Assembly (NCBI GenBank): GCA_963576725.1
Contig: OY755244.1
Span: forward strand, 34,816,446 to 34,880,445
Direction of reading: 5' to 3'
Length of the DNA: 64,000 nt
From: Azorinus chamasolen
Lineage: Eukaryota > Mollusca > Bivalvia > Cardiida > Solecurtidae
Made by a program: the position numbers and the translations under genes. Shown piece after piece: positions 1 to 9,860 of the stretch. The notes under the pieces are model-generated. The model was not told the origin of the DNA, made no database searches, and saw only the letters and a program-made list of their open reading frames with translations. Each line of letters opens with the position of its first letter. Position 1 is the first letter of the stretch.

Positions 1-131
1 GATCTGTTCCTTTACTTTCTAAATGGCTACATACAATGTTACCCCTTCCATATTTTATTGTAACTATTTTGTCCATGAATATTCAGCAGGTGTTGAAAAT
101 TGGAATAAACATAGAATAGGGAAAGGGTTAA
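1..131 (+). mobile_element. MITE-B, 3' part (cut by window edge)
   Basis: Carries the long B arm (TTACTTTCTAAATGGCTACA, then TATTCAGCAGGT) and ends GGGAAAGGGTTAA. The hairpin lies outside the window. Confidence 0.85.
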
Positions 132-515
132 GCAGCCACCAGTGCTTTAAAGTCATTCACTTTAATTTTAGTAGGGTTCTACAGTGCATTAATAATTATG
201 ATGTTCAAAGAGTCAGAATTACAACAAATTAGGGATAATGAACACAGTTCATTTCTACATTGATTTTTCCCCTCACCCTTGCCCATTAGTGTTGGTTGAA
301 ACAATTAAGCTTAATTGCTAATTAGGAACTTTGTTCAAGTACAAAGTGCACCTTGTTAGCCTCAGCTGTTTTTATAGGTCATTTCAAGAGGAGCTTTTGA
401 CAAGTAATGATAACAGTTGTGGTTTATCAAAGCCTCTTCTAATCTCCCCTTTGCCTAGAAATGAGACCTTCAATATATTCACTCTGGACACCAAATGCTG
501 CTCAGAAAATGCGTT
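132..515. other. Unassigned sequence
   Basis: AT-rich. I recognise no repeat family, exon or RNA gene here. Short open frames have no recognisable domain. Confidence 0.4.
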
Positions 516-632
516 TTTAGCTCACCTGATACAAAGTACCAAGCTGTGTGATGGAATCGCACTGTGTCTGTCATCAGCAATTTATATAAATTATTTCTTC
601 TCCTAAACTGCTGGCTGGATTTTCACCAAATA
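516..632 (+). mobile_element. RC-2 5' fragment
   Basis: Begins TTTTAGCTCACCTGA, the RC-2 head hairpin, and runs into CTTCTCCTAAACTGCTGGC, which resembles a degraded first array unit. The 3' end is lost. Confidence 0.5.
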
Positions 633-707
633 ATGAATGAATTATCTGCAGGTAACCCTTTGTCACATTTGTATAAATTGATTTGGTCAGCTATATGAGT
701 AGATCAT

Positions 708-760
708 TATCACAATGGTTTCGATAGGTAATTGGCGTATTTATGGAGGAAAGTGTTCAA
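708..760 (-). mobile_element. MITE-A relic
   Basis: TATCACAATGGTTTC is followed, after an internal deletion, by GGCGTATTTATGGAGGAAAG. These are the last hairpin bases and the terminal repeat of a minus-oriented A. Bases 633-952 around it show nothing else. Confidence 0.6.
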
Positions 761-952
761 CAAAAAATTCATTAAAGTGATATTCTGGCTGTTCGTTATA
801 TAAGTTCATTAATTAATGCAAAATTTGTACACATATTCATATTATTAAATTAATGCTGACAGCCCATCTTCCAACAGTTTATGATACATTCAGCTTAATA
901 TAGTAAACTGTATCAGAATACTCCTAAATCCTTAGAAAATCAGACTTTTTAA

Positions 953-1064
953 ATGACGGAAAACTTCATCGATTACACAGAAATCATGGACACGTCAGGC
1001 CATATCCGATTTAAGAACAATGCAATGAATATAAATTGGATTCTCACGACAATGGCTGACGAGG
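953..1064 (+). other. Possible coding exon with strong splice donor
   Basis: An ATG at 953 opens 37 codons that end at GAGG|GTAAGT (donor GT at 1065), a near-consensus 5' splice site. The peptide matches no family I know. It sits outside recognised repeats. No promoter or partner exon is visible, so it may be chance. Confidence 0.2.
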
Positions 1065-1136
1065 GTAAGTCGAAAGGAAAGAAATGTCTACTGTGTAATA
1101 CTTTACCTACATTGTACATAGTCCTTTGGACGAGAC

Positions 1137-1327
1137 TATAAACCGAGGTCTGATTATCAGTGCTTTACACTGGGCATCTAAAAGAACCAGAGAAACTCGG
1201 TCGATAATAAAAATAGGGCATCGCACCCGGGTTTCTCTGTATCCTCTCCCCTCTCTCCAGGGCATCCAATTAGCCCATAGTGAGCAGAAACGGATGTAAA
1301 TCAACACAAACAAACAAACAAACATTG
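1137..1327 (+). repeat. SINE-like 3' fragment with (CAAA)n tail
   Basis: Contains AACCGAGGTCTGATTATCAG and a body that ends in AACACAAACAAACAAACAAA, a typical SINE tail. No tRNA-like head is present, so the copy is 5'-truncated. Confidence 0.5.
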
Positions 1328-1414
1328 TACATCGAGTACCTCTGCTACATATGATTGATTTTTACCATAGATTCCCATGAATGACTGACACGCTTCGATT
1401 GGTTTCTGAGGCAA

Positions 1415-1644
1415 TTAACCCTTTCCTCCATAAATACGCCTTTCTACGCCTCTGTAAAAATCATAAGTTGAAACCACTGTGGTAAATAGAGCATTTGCTC
1501 TTATAGGAGCAAATGCTCTATTTATCACAATGGTTTCAAACTACAAAATTCTAAAATTTTCATTTTTTTCTAGTTAATGCTTCTTTTGGGTAGATTCATT
1601 CAAAGAGGTTGGGTCTAATAATAGCCTATGGAGCAAAGGGTTAA
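1415..1644 (+). mobile_element. MITE-A, complete
   Basis: TTAA, then CCCTTTCCTCCATAAATACG, the 32-bp-arm hairpin, and TATGGAGCAAAGGG before TTAA. The left hairpin arm has two changes (ACTGTGGT) not matched on the right. Confidence 0.93.
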
Positions 1645-1702
1645 AGTTCTCTATTTTTTCTATACAAATAAAACTTTCCTTACCATATACTGGTAGCACT
1701 TA

Positions 1703-2748
1703 CTGTAAAACAGGTTTTATTAGCGACAATATATATTTCGCGCTAATTCGCGAATGCCTTGCCCCGCGAATTCAATATTTTCGCTAATAAATCAGTAACA
1801 AGTATAAAAAGGAGTAACGTCCGAAATCGGTATATCCGAAATATGGTTAGATTTATCACGTCGTCGTTCATGTGTTTTCTGCATTAACAACATTCTTCGT
1901 TCAACACAAATGTTGGGTGAAGTGTATTGCTTCCATATATTTTGTTTAGTAAACAAAAAAAGTCTTTAAATAAAAAATACAGACCGAATAATGGAAGAAT
2001 GATTCTCTTTGTCATTGATCTCCGTGAAAAGGGAAGTAACTCTTATATACATACATGTATACATGTATGGCAAGTGGTAAATTGTCGTAGATAGCATCTG
2101 GTTGTTTTGTACAATTACGGAATTTTGAAACAGGTTTGACTTTATGTGTTTGTGAAAAACAATTCACTAATTTTGACTATTGAATACCGGCTTATGCCAA
2201 GCAGCGTTTAACAGATCAACACGTATACACAAACTTGTCAATTTGTTTTCACACGTTTACCGTCCAAGTCTCAATAGGGGCACTGATTTAACCTTTAGCC
2301 TCATAATGGACAAATCGTGATTTATAACCATTTCTTTTGCAGACAGTTTTGATCCAAATAAGACCCCGAAGTAATAAATGAGTAGTAACTTTGTTGCTTA
2401 CATTTCCACCATTTCATCAGTAGTCCGGTGTGTCACGCTGTGCCATACATCCGAGTTTTGGGTAAAGTTCTCAAAACAAAAACAAAATTGAATACTGGTA
2501 AATACAGGCCTTAACGCATGCTATAAATTATCGATTGATAACCCCTAAATTGCCAACGGCTGTTACATACAATCGGCAGAAATTTATTCTTTGCCCTTTT
2601 TACAGCGTACGGCAGAGTTTTATACGAGTCTTTTTCCGTTAAGTTAATTTAGCGAGATGGACGCCGTCACGAAATCATCATGACGCGAATTAATACAAAA
2701 TCACATTTACGCGAAATAATCATGACGCGAATATAACCTGTTTTACAG
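1703..2748. mobile_element. 1-kb TA-flanked inverted-repeat element
   Basis: Both ends read CTGTAAAACAGGTT when each is read inward. Similarity continues for about 40 bp with repeated TTTCGCG and GCGAATT motifs. TA (1701-1702 and 2749-2750) is duplicated, as in the Tc1/mariner/pogo superfamily. No transposase frame is visible, so it is non-autonomous. Confidence 0.8.
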
Positions 2749-2756
2749 TAGTTACA

Positions 2757-2838
2757 GGGCTCCAGATACTTTTTAGATGCGTACATTTTAAAACATTTTC
2801 AAGAATAATTCCTTTATTTCTTCATCAAGCCCTATGCT
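2757..2838 (+). mobile_element. MITE-E left-arm fragment
   Basis: TCCAGATACTTTTTAGATGC, then TTTTCAAGAATAATTCC and AAGCCCTATGCTGTG follow the E left arm. It breaks off at the hairpin and abuts a B fragment. Confidence 0.7.
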
Positions 2839-2839
2839 G

Positions 2840-2962
2840 TGCTGTTTACTTTCTTAAATGGCTACAATGTTCCACCTTCCATATTTCATTATAACCATTT
2901 TGTCCATGAATATACAGTAGGTACTGAAATTCGGAGTAAACATAGAACAGGGAAATGGTTAA
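2840..2962 (+). mobile_element. MITE-B 3' arm
   Basis: B long arm from TTACTTTCTTAAATGGCTAC to GGGAAATGGTTAA; hairpin and 5' arm absent. Confidence 0.85.
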
Positions 2963-3006
2963 AAATGGTGACATGTCTAAACTAAAATTGTAGCCAAGTA
3001 TAATTG

Positions 3007-3170
3007 AACTCTTTGCACGCTAGCGGCAAAATCATGATAACCTATGCAAACAGTTTGGATCCAGATGAGACGCCATATTTTTGCAAAGAAATAAGAGAAA
3101 TCTTATTTTTAGGATTGAAGCAGACGACAATTGTCGCAGACAAAAAATTACTTAGCGTGCAAAGAGTAAC
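3007..3170 (-). mobile_element. MITE-D with half hairpin
   Basis: Ends CTCTTTGCACGCTAGC and TTAGCGTGCAAAGAG form the inverted repeat. Only one hairpin arm (GGATCCAGATGAGACGCC) remains, so the centre was lost. Confidence 0.85.
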
Positions 3171-3347
3171 CATAATGTAATATAGTAAGTCCTCCTTAGG
3201 GAAATACTAATGAAATAAACTGACTACAAAGTAAAGTACCAGACATATAAATGGATGTAACTTAGAACTTATAAAAATTTGCTTCCTTGAAAACGGACAC
3301 GGGTCTGAAAATTTGAAATTTAGTATGGTTTATAAACTATATAATTC

Positions 3348-3479
3348 AACCCTTTCCGTGATTCATACCGTGCAAACAGAGTAGACCCAGATCAGATGGC
3401 TCCTATTATAAAATTCAGTAAATAGATATTTGTAATATCATTTATTTCTTACATGAATATTCAACAGGGAAAGGGTTAT
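3348..3479 (+). mobile_element. MITE-C, deleted at hairpin centre
   Basis: Left arm and CCCAGATCAGATGGCTCCTA are present. The second hairpin arm is gone and the copy resumes in the long arm, ending CAGGGAAAGGGTTA. Confidence 0.8.
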
Positions 3480-3489
3480 CAGAAATATT

Positions 3490-3545
3490 CACTTATTTTA
3501 TTTACTCAGATTGGCAATGTAGGACCTTTATGGTCCCCTTGTTTC
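3490..3545 (+). mobile_element. RC-2 3' end fragment
   Basis: AGGACCTTTATGGTCCCCTTG matches the RC-2 terminal hairpin that is followed by CTTGTT. Confidence 0.5.
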
Positions 3546-3833
3546 TCCAGGAAGTTTTGTCCATTGCAGAAACTGTAGAATCATAATATTTATGCTATTT
3601 CATTAGCAAACAATGCAGACCCTGATCAAACGGCTCTTGTAAGAGCTGTCTGATCAGGGTCTGCTCTGTTTGCTTTTGAGAAAATATCTACAGTTTTTGT
3701 CAAAGCAAAAAAATTGCTTGAAAAGTTTACATATAAAACATCAGCTAAATATTCGTGATGTCACCTAATTTCTTACATTAATTATATTGAACAGGGAAAG
3801 GGTTAATAAATATTCATGATGTCATTATTTCTT
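3546..3833 (+). mobile_element. MITE-C with two long arms
   Basis: Both sides of the hairpin carry the C long-arm sequence in inverted orientation. Here the hairpin is symmetric (CCCTGATC on one side, GATCAGGG on the other), unlike most copies. It ends GGGAAAGGGTTAA at 3806, followed by a further scrap of C arm to 3833. Confidence 0.7.
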
Positions 3834-3924
3834 ACTAAGGAGCAACTGCTCTATTTATCACAATGGTTTCATTAAGTGACTTCTACAGAGGCGTAGAAAG
3901 GTGTATTTATGGATGAAAAAATTA
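3834..3924 (-). mobile_element. MITE-A half, starting at dyad centre
   Basis: Begins AAGGAGCAACTGCTC, exactly at the hairpin centre, and runs to the A terminus with ATTTATGGATG. Confidence 0.85.
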
Positions 3925-3990
3925 ACTCAGATAAGCTATATAGGACTATAATATGGCCCTCTTGTTTCTCCTGAAATATATCAGGAACAC
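3925..3990 (+). mobile_element. RC-2 3' end fragment
   Basis: CTCAGATAAGCTATATAGG, then ATATGGCCCTCTTGTT, is the RC-2 terminus. The next 300 bases, to 4287, hold nothing I recognise. Confidence 0.5.
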
Positions 3991-4287
3991 AGTTTCCAGA
4001 CTGTTGCTATAAAGATCACTGTCACAATATCGTCTCTAGAAAAAAAAATATATGAGAAAAAAACTGAGTAAGATTTATGATTTCAGCCAATTCCATTTTT
4101 GGGATCAGACATCAGGTGCAGTCGTACAAGGGGTCTGACATGTAACACTATTAATGGAGATAAATGAGCTGAAATGAAGTTTGGTTAATCCTTCGAGTCT
4201 AGACTATGTTTCCAAGTTACAGTAGTAATCCTTGACATACTGTGACAATTATTGTCTGCTGCTGAATTTCTTGTCTGCTTCATTTTT

Positions 4288-4456
4288 AGCTCATCTATTT
4301 CGAAGGAAAGTCGAGCTATTGTGGTCACTGGGTCGTAGGAATTGTCATCGGCATTCTCGGCGGCGGCGGCGAACAAAAAAGTTATAGCCTTTTAATTTTT
4401 TTTATTTAGCTGGACAAGCACCAAATCGGACGAGCGTTGGCGCTGCACGCGGCTCT
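4288..4456 (+). mobile_element. RC-3 element, short copy
   Basis: Head AGCTCATCTATTTCGAAGG forms a hairpin with TCGAGCTATTG. A (GGC)n-like tract follows, and a 3' hairpin GCGCTGCACGCGGCTCTTA. It matches the copy at 55,014. No full array unit is present. Confidence 0.65.
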
Positions 4457-4459
4457 TAT

Positions 4460-4728
4460 TTAATCCTTTACTCCATGAATATTCATTTTTAAAAAATATG
4501 ATGTCATGAATATTAATTGGTTTAATTTTCATATGATTATTAACACTGAAAGTTTTGTCCACGACAGAAAGTTTAAAATCATATCCATATTTATGATGGG
4601 TGGATTTAGTTCATTAACAAACAGAGCAGACCTTGATCAGCGACAGCTCCTGTAGTAGCTGTCAGATCTAGGTTTACTGAAATGTTTGCAAAGGCATAGA
4701 AAAAAGTATTTACGGAGTAAATTGTTAA
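4460..4728 (-). mobile_element. MITE-C, complete
   Basis: TTAA, CCTTTACTCCATGAATATTC at the left and GGAGTAAATTG before TTAA at the right, with a diverged hairpin around GACAGCTCCTGTAG. Confidence 0.88.
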
Positions 4729-4816
4729 CCCTTTACTTCATCTAAACTCCTTTTCACACCTTTGCAAGTACAGCAGACCCAAATTTGATCTGATCTTGAT
4801 CTGTTCTGTTTGCTTA
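4725..4816 (+). mobile_element. MITE-C left-arm fragment
   Basis: Shares the TTAA with the previous copy. Short arm and one diverged hairpin arm, then TGTTCTGTTTGCTTA; the long arm is replaced by MITE-A. Confidence 0.7.
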
Positions 4817-5018
4817 TAACCCATTCACTCATATTGACAACTTTTGACGACTCAGTAAAAGTAACTTTGTGAAACCATTGTGATAAATAGAGCATTGTAA
4901 AATTTTGCCCCTATACGAGCAAATTCTCTATTTATCACAATGGTTTCAAACTACAAATTCTAAAAATTCCCTTTTCTCTCGTTAATGCATAGGCTATTTT
5001 TAGACCAAACCATTAATC
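4817..5018 (+). mobile_element. MITE-A, 3' end rearranged
   Basis: CCCATTCACTCATATTGAC, then the hairpin with 10 extra bases at the centre, then the right arm, which stops after GCTATTTTTAGACC. The following 36 bases are duplicated across the junction. Confidence 0.85.
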
Positions 5019-5187
5019 GTTAATGCATAGGCTATTTTTAGACCAAACCTCTCGGCATAAATCTACCAAAAAGGTATATTTAATAGAAAAAAGGAAAATC
5101 ATTGTGATAAATGGAGCATTTGCTCCACGTTTCAAAAAGTGACTTTCCAGAGGAATCAAAAGGCATCAATATGAGTGAATAGGTTAG
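5019..5187 (-). mobile_element. MITE-A, mostly lost hairpin
   Basis: Starts in GCATAGGCTATTTTTAGACC and ends TATGAGTGAATAGGTTA. Most of one hairpin arm is deleted. It is head-to-head with the copy before it. Confidence 0.8.
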
Positions 5188-5408
5188 AATTTTTAGAGAT
5201 CAAGTCTTCATTTTACTGCTAGACTTATATAAAAGGTTTATTGAACATAACTTTCAAATAAATATAATTCGATCTTTTGCTAACAATAAAATCAAGTGAT
5301 GTAAAAAATTGCTTCAAACTTTATAGCAATATGCCAGTGTATATTTTGTTTCTGAAACATAATATGTCCTTATTCTGCTGTAAAAAATGAATTTACTGAG
5401 GTGATTTG

Positions 5409-5450
5409 TTTTTAGCTCACATGAGCATGAATGACAGCTTCTTGAGTGCC
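5409..5450 (+). mobile_element. RC-2 head fragment
   Basis: TTTTTAGCTCACATGAGC, then TTCTTGAGTG, resembles the RC-2 head hairpin. Bases 5188-5408 before it show no feature. Confidence 0.4.
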
Positions 5451-5478
5451 ACTTTTTCCATCTTCTTATAGGGACTCT

Positions 5479-5503
5479 CTCCCCCCCCCCCTCCCCCCCC
5501 CCA
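5479..5503 (+). repeat. Poly-C tract
   Basis: C run broken by a single T, followed by further C-rich sequence to about 5520. Confidence 0.95.
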
Positions 5504-5524
5504 TCCCACCCTACCCCACCCTCT

Positions 5525-5985
5525 CAGAAGAGTGGGCCCACATTATAAACAACAAGTGGTTGCTCTCAATGGTGAGAGAAGGGCACACGGTCCCCTTCCT
5601 TCACTCCTCAATCTTTTGTATGCATACTTACTTCCATGTGCCTATCCATCCTACTGCTAGGAACTACCTGTGGGTCTGTCTTGGAGACGAGCTTTTTCAG
5701 TTCCATGCTGTTCCCATTGGATTTTTCACTGCAATATGGATCTTCCCCAAGCATCGAGGCTGCACATCTTCAACTAAATGGTTCCAACCTGCTCTAATAT
5801 TTTGATGATTGGCTTCTTCACCAATTGGTCAAGAGATTCAGGCAGGATTTAGGGTGGATATCTCAAAGCCATCCAATCGCCTAAGACCATTGTAACCGCA
5901 TCTTAAGAAGATCTTAGCCAGTTGGTTACATAATCGATCCTTTGCTTTATATTGATGATGCACAGGTATCTGTTACAGTAGAAGC
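5525..5985 (+). pseudogene. Reverse transcriptase relic, DIRS/Ty3-like
   Basis: One frame from about 5528 reads a retroelement RT block: a WLLSMVREGH segment, then YFHVPIHP, then LFQFHAVPIGF, the usual order before the catalytic box. The box itself, Y-F-D-D-W-L, lies at 5798-5815 in the next frame, right after an in-frame stop, so a frameshift separates it. YxDDWL followed by L resembles DIRS-like elements more than gypsy. The relic is about 150 codons. No tyrosine recombinase, protease or integrase is visible, and a MITE-A follows at 5990. It is certainly non-functional. Confidence 0.65.
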
Positions 5986-5989
5986 TGCC

Positions 5990-6246
5990 TTAACCCTTTC
6001 CTCCATGAATACACCTTTCTACGCCTCTGTAAAAGTGACTTTTTGAAACCATTGTAATAAATAGAGCATTTGCTCCATAGGAGCAAATGCTCTATTTAAT
6101 TACAATTGTTTCAGAACTTAATTCTGTATGTGGTGTTTCCTACATGACACAATTCTAAATTTCCCTTTCCTGTAGTAAATGCTCCTTTTCAGTAGATTCA
6201 TTCAAAGAAGTTAGGCCTAAAAATAGTCTATGAGGTAATGGGTTAA
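5990..6246 (+). mobile_element. MITE-A, complete, with small insert
   Basis: TTAA at each end and a full hairpin. About 30 extra bases (GTATGTGGTGTTTCCTACA) lie in the right arm. Confidence 0.92.
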
Positions 6247-6249
6247 ATG

Positions 6250-6712
6250 CCATCTCCTCCTAAACCATTATATTATGGTTTTGAACAAATTGAATTAGGT
6301 GACCATCTATTGAAGTTATATAATTGTTCCCAATAGTCTGCATGAGTAGCTCACAGTAACTGAAAATAGATTTTAATGAACAATTTCTTCTCCTTAATCA
6401 CTGAATGTGACTTGACAAAACTTCAAAGGAATGATGCTCAGACAGCCCTCTGTCAAAGTTATATACCAGTAAATGGTTTCGAGTGGCTGTGTGTTACATG
6501 AGCTAAAAATAGATTTCAATTAACAATTTCTTTTATTGACATCTACTTTTAACTGCAGAAAAGGAATTTTGATCAAACTTTTTTGGAATGCTCCTTAGAT
6601 GGTCTTCTAAGTGAAATACAGTGACCTGGACAATTTTGCTAGATGTGTGTAATAGTGTAGATCATTTGGTATATTAACCAGGTGATCGATACAGAGTCAT
6701 CATGGCCCACTA
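6250..6712 (+). mobile_element. RC-2 array remnant
   Basis: Two diverged units about 170 bp apart share AAAATAGATTT, AACAATTTCTT and CAAACTT motifs. Ends with CAGGTGATCGATACAGAGTC and ATCATGGCCC, the RC-2 3' hairpin. Confidence 0.5.
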
Positions 6713-6786
6713 ATGTTTATTCATTAATTCATAAAGATCTCATAAAATGAAACAAATCACACATCAGTGTTACCTGTAAATGCTAT

Positions 6787-7382
6787 GGAAGCCCTGGAGG
6801 GACATTTATTATTTATAATTGATTACTTAAATTTATCACTTATTAGATATTGCTTAATTATATAACTTCAAATTATAATACCTTGTCATTTATGGGGTAT
6901 TACATATGATGGGAGAATCAAACGACAGTGAGTGAGCAAGGCAATAAGGAGCTATGTTATAACGTTTTATAGATTTTTCCATCATTTTTATCAATCGAAA
7001 ATTTCCCGCCATAAAGAGTACCGGAGAGCAAGACCAGTGATAATAAGTTATAAATATGACTAATAAGCAATAAGTTCTAAATAATAATAAGTAATAAATT
7101 ACAAATTATAACTGGAGGGACATTTATTATTTATAATTTATTACTTATAATTTGTTACTTATTTTAATTACAAATTATAATACCCAGTAATTTAAAGGGT
7201 GGAAGAATCAAACGACAGTGAGTGAGCAAGGTGATAAGGAGCTATGTTTTAAGGTTTTATAAATTTGTTCATAATTTTTATCAACCAAAAATTTCCCGCC
7301 ATAAAGAGAACCGGAGAGCAAGTGATAAATAATAAGTTATAAATTATAACTTTTAAATAATAAATGCCCCTCCAGGGCTTCC
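6787..7382. mobile_element. 596-bp inverted-repeat element with tandem duplication
   Basis: Ends GGAAGCCCTGGAGGG and CCTCCAGGGCTTCC are inverted and continue through ATTTATTATTTA. Inside, a 318-bp unit occurs twice (CTGGAGGGACAT at 6794 and 7112), each with ATTTCCCGCCATAAAGAG and ACCGGAGAGCAAG. No clear target duplication and no coding frame. The superfamily is unknown to me. Confidence 0.8.
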
Positions 7383-7719
7383 GTAATATGCAGAGCAGTT
7401 TTAGGACACTCATCACTAACTGTGACAGGGCTTATTTTTTTCAGAATTAACTTTTCTTACAAAATCAATGTGAAAAATAATCTTATGTTAGTGAGAAATT
7501 ATGTGTTTTTAAAGAACCCATAAACCAAATGCAGTTGTAAGTGTTTTCGACAGATTTTATATTATCCAGACATGACATCAACCTGTGTTCTGACTGTATC
7601 ATGAGGTTTTATTACTCTGGCAGTGACATCAATGATGTCTCTAGACGTTCTAAAGTGATTAGCTGTAGTGAATGCTGACAAGATAACCCAGGTTCAAGTT
7701 TCTGTATTTCATTTTATCT
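7383..7719. other. Unassigned sequence
   Basis: No family, exon signal or RNA recognised. Confidence 0.4.
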
Positions 7720-7948
7720 TTAACCCATTACCTCATAGGCTATTTTTGGATACAACCTCTTTGAATATATCTACCGAAAAGGAGCATTAACTAGAGAAAA
7801 GGAAACTTTTAGAATTTTGTAGTTTGAAACCATTGTGATAAATAGAGCATTTGCTCCTATAGGAGCAAATGCTCTATTTATCACAATGGTTTCACAAAGT
7901 GACTTTTACAGAGTCGTCAAAAGTTGTCAATATGAGGGAATGGGTTAA
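7720..7948 (-). mobile_element. MITE-A, complete
   Basis: TTAA-flanked with ends CCCATTACCTCATAGG and TATGAGGGAATGGG. The hairpin is perfect around GCTCCTATAGGAGC. Confidence 0.95.
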
Positions 7949-8017
7949 ATGTTTCAAGTAGCTTACAGTAGTAAGTCTTAGGTGGCCATCAAAAAGAGGT
8001 CAAACTATGGGTCTTTA

Positions 8018-8178
8018 AACCTTTCCTCCAATAGGCTATTTTAAGACCTAAACTCTTTGAATGAATCTACCCAAAAGCAGCATTTACTAGAGAAAAGTAA
8101 AATTTTACAATTTTGAAGTTTGAAACCATTGTGATAAATAGGGAGCAAATGCCCTATTCATCACAATGGTTTCACAAA
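8018..8178 (-). mobile_element. MITE-A truncated by RC-4 array
   Basis: Left arm and a shortened hairpin (ATAGGGAGCAAATGCCCTAT), then the A sequence stops after GGTTTCACAAAAG, where the array begins. Confidence 0.88.
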
Positions 8179-9270
8179 AGGTCAAGGTTCTCCTTCAGGG
8201 TCAAAGGTCAGATATTTGTCAGCAACTTTAGCATTTGGCATAACTTTTGAATCAGTAGAGATCCATGTGTATCTCTAAAGCTGCACATTAGTACAGATAG
8301 AGACTTGATATTTGGCATGCATATGTATCTAATAAAGCCGTACATTTTAAGGGGTGACATGTCAAGGTCATCCTCTAATGACAGAGGTCAAATATATAAG
8401 TCAAATCATCGACTTTAACATTGGCCATAACTTTTGAACCAGTAGAGATAGAGACTTGATATTTGGCATGCATCTGTATCTCAGCTTGCCATAACATTTG
8501 AACCAGTAGAGATAGAGACTTGATATTTGGCATGCATCTGTATCTCATGAAGCTGCACATTTTGAGGGGTGAGATGTCAAGGTTCTCCTTCAGGGTCAAA
8601 GGTCAGATGTTTGTTTGTCAGCAAGTTTAGCATTTGGCATAACTTTTGAATCAGTAGAGATTCATGTATACCTCTTGAACCTGCACATTTTCAGGGGTGA
8701 GATGTCAAGGTCAATGTTATCCTTTTGAGGGGTGACATGTCAAGGTCATCCTCTAAGGACTGAGGTCAAATATATAGGTCAAATCATCGACTTTAACATT
8801 GGCCATAACTTTTGAACCAGTAGAGATAGAGACTTGATATTTGGCATGCATCTGTATCTCATGAAGCTGCACATTTTGAGGGGTGAGATGTCAAGGTCAA
8901 GGTTATCCTTCAGGGTCAAAGGTCAGATATTTGTCAGCAAGTTTAGCATTTGGCATAACTTTTGAATCAGTAGAGATTCATGTGTATCTCTTGAAGCTGC
9001 ACATTTTCAAGGGTGAGATGTCAAGGTCATCCTTCAAGGTCAAAGGCCAGCTATATAGGTCAAATTACTTACTTTCGAACCAATAGAGATAGAGACTTGA
9101 TATTTGGCATGCATGTGTATCTCATGAAGCCTCACATTTTGAGTGGTGACATGTCAATGTCAAGGTCATCCTTCAAGGTCAAAGGACAAATGTATAGGTC
9201 AAAGTTTACATTCGCTATACTCTGTGTGCGGTGGGGGTGGGCATAGTGTAGTGTTTCACAACACATCTTG
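8179..9270 (+). mobile_element. RC-4 tandem-array element
   Basis: Diverged units of about 130-150 bp carry AAGGTCATCC, GGTCAAAGGTCA, TTGGCATAACTTTTGAA and CAGTAGAGAT. Two unit types alternate (one with TAGAGACTTGATATTTGG, one with AGATTCATGTGTATCTC), giving a higher-order repeat near 300 bp. The 3' end is GTGTTTCACAACACATCTTG before TT, a terminal hairpin. No coding function. Confidence 0.8.
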
Positions 9271-9272
9271 TT

Positions 9273-9440
9273 GAAACCATAGTGATAAATAGAGCATTTG
9301 CTGCTATGGAGCAAATGCTCTATTTATCAAAATGATTTCAATCCTGCCCAATTCTAAAATTTTCCTTTTCGGTAGTAAATGCTCCTTTTCGGTAAATTTA
9401 TTCAAAGAGGTTGGTCTAAAAATAGCCTATGAGGGAATGG
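9273..9440 (+). mobile_element. MITE-A, left arm missing
   Basis: Starts at GAAACCATAGTGATAAATAG, the outer edge of the hairpin, directly after the RC-4 end. Right arm runs to TATGAGGGAATGG. Confidence 0.88.
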
Positions 9441-9455
9441 CAGGTTGAATTAAGG

Positions 9456-9489
9456 TGTGTACCCAAATACTGAAAATCCTCATTTCTCC
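9456..9489 (-). mobile_element. MITE-E end fragment
   Basis: GTGTGTACCCAAATACTGAA, then CATTTCTCC, is the outer E arm. It joins the B hairpin centre through shared CTCC. Confidence 0.6.
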
Positions 9490-9652
9490 TATAGGAGCAG
9501 TCTGATCAGGGTCTGCTCTGTTTGCTAAAGGAATTTGAAGGATCTGTTTCTTTACTTTCTAAAATGGCTACAATGTTCCACCTTCTATATTTCATTATAA
9601 CTGTTTTGTCCATGAATATTCAGTAGGTATAGTACAGGGAACCAGGGGTTAA
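9490..9652 (+). mobile_element. MITE-B half, from dyad centre
   Basis: Begins TATAGGAGCAGTCTGATCAG at the hairpin centre and keeps the whole long arm. Ends CCAGGGGTTAA. Confidence 0.85.
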
Positions 9653-9689
9653 ATAATAGTTTAAGCAGTAGATTATTGCATTGACCTGC

Positions 9690-9860
9690 AACTACGGCAT
9701 CCGCCTTATCATCGTCATTGTCATCCTGAAACTTTAACATTGGCTATTACTTATTTATTATTCATGCAAATCTAATGAAACTTTGCACACTTCATACGTC
9801 ATGTCACAAGGGCTACATTCAAAGAGACAAAGGTTGACACCTGCATGCAATGCTCTTGTT
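9690..9860 (+). mobile_element. RC-5 element, 3' part
   Basis: ATCGTCATTGTCATCCTGAA, TTGGCTATTACTT, CACAAGGGCTACA and CCTGCATGCAATGCTCTTG match the copy at 53,880 in the same order. Confidence 0.65.

Noticed and set aside
8018..9440. Single MITE-A split by RC-4
   Set aside because: The left part is minus-oriented with its whole hairpin and the right part is plus-oriented with its own hairpin, so two different copies flank the array.
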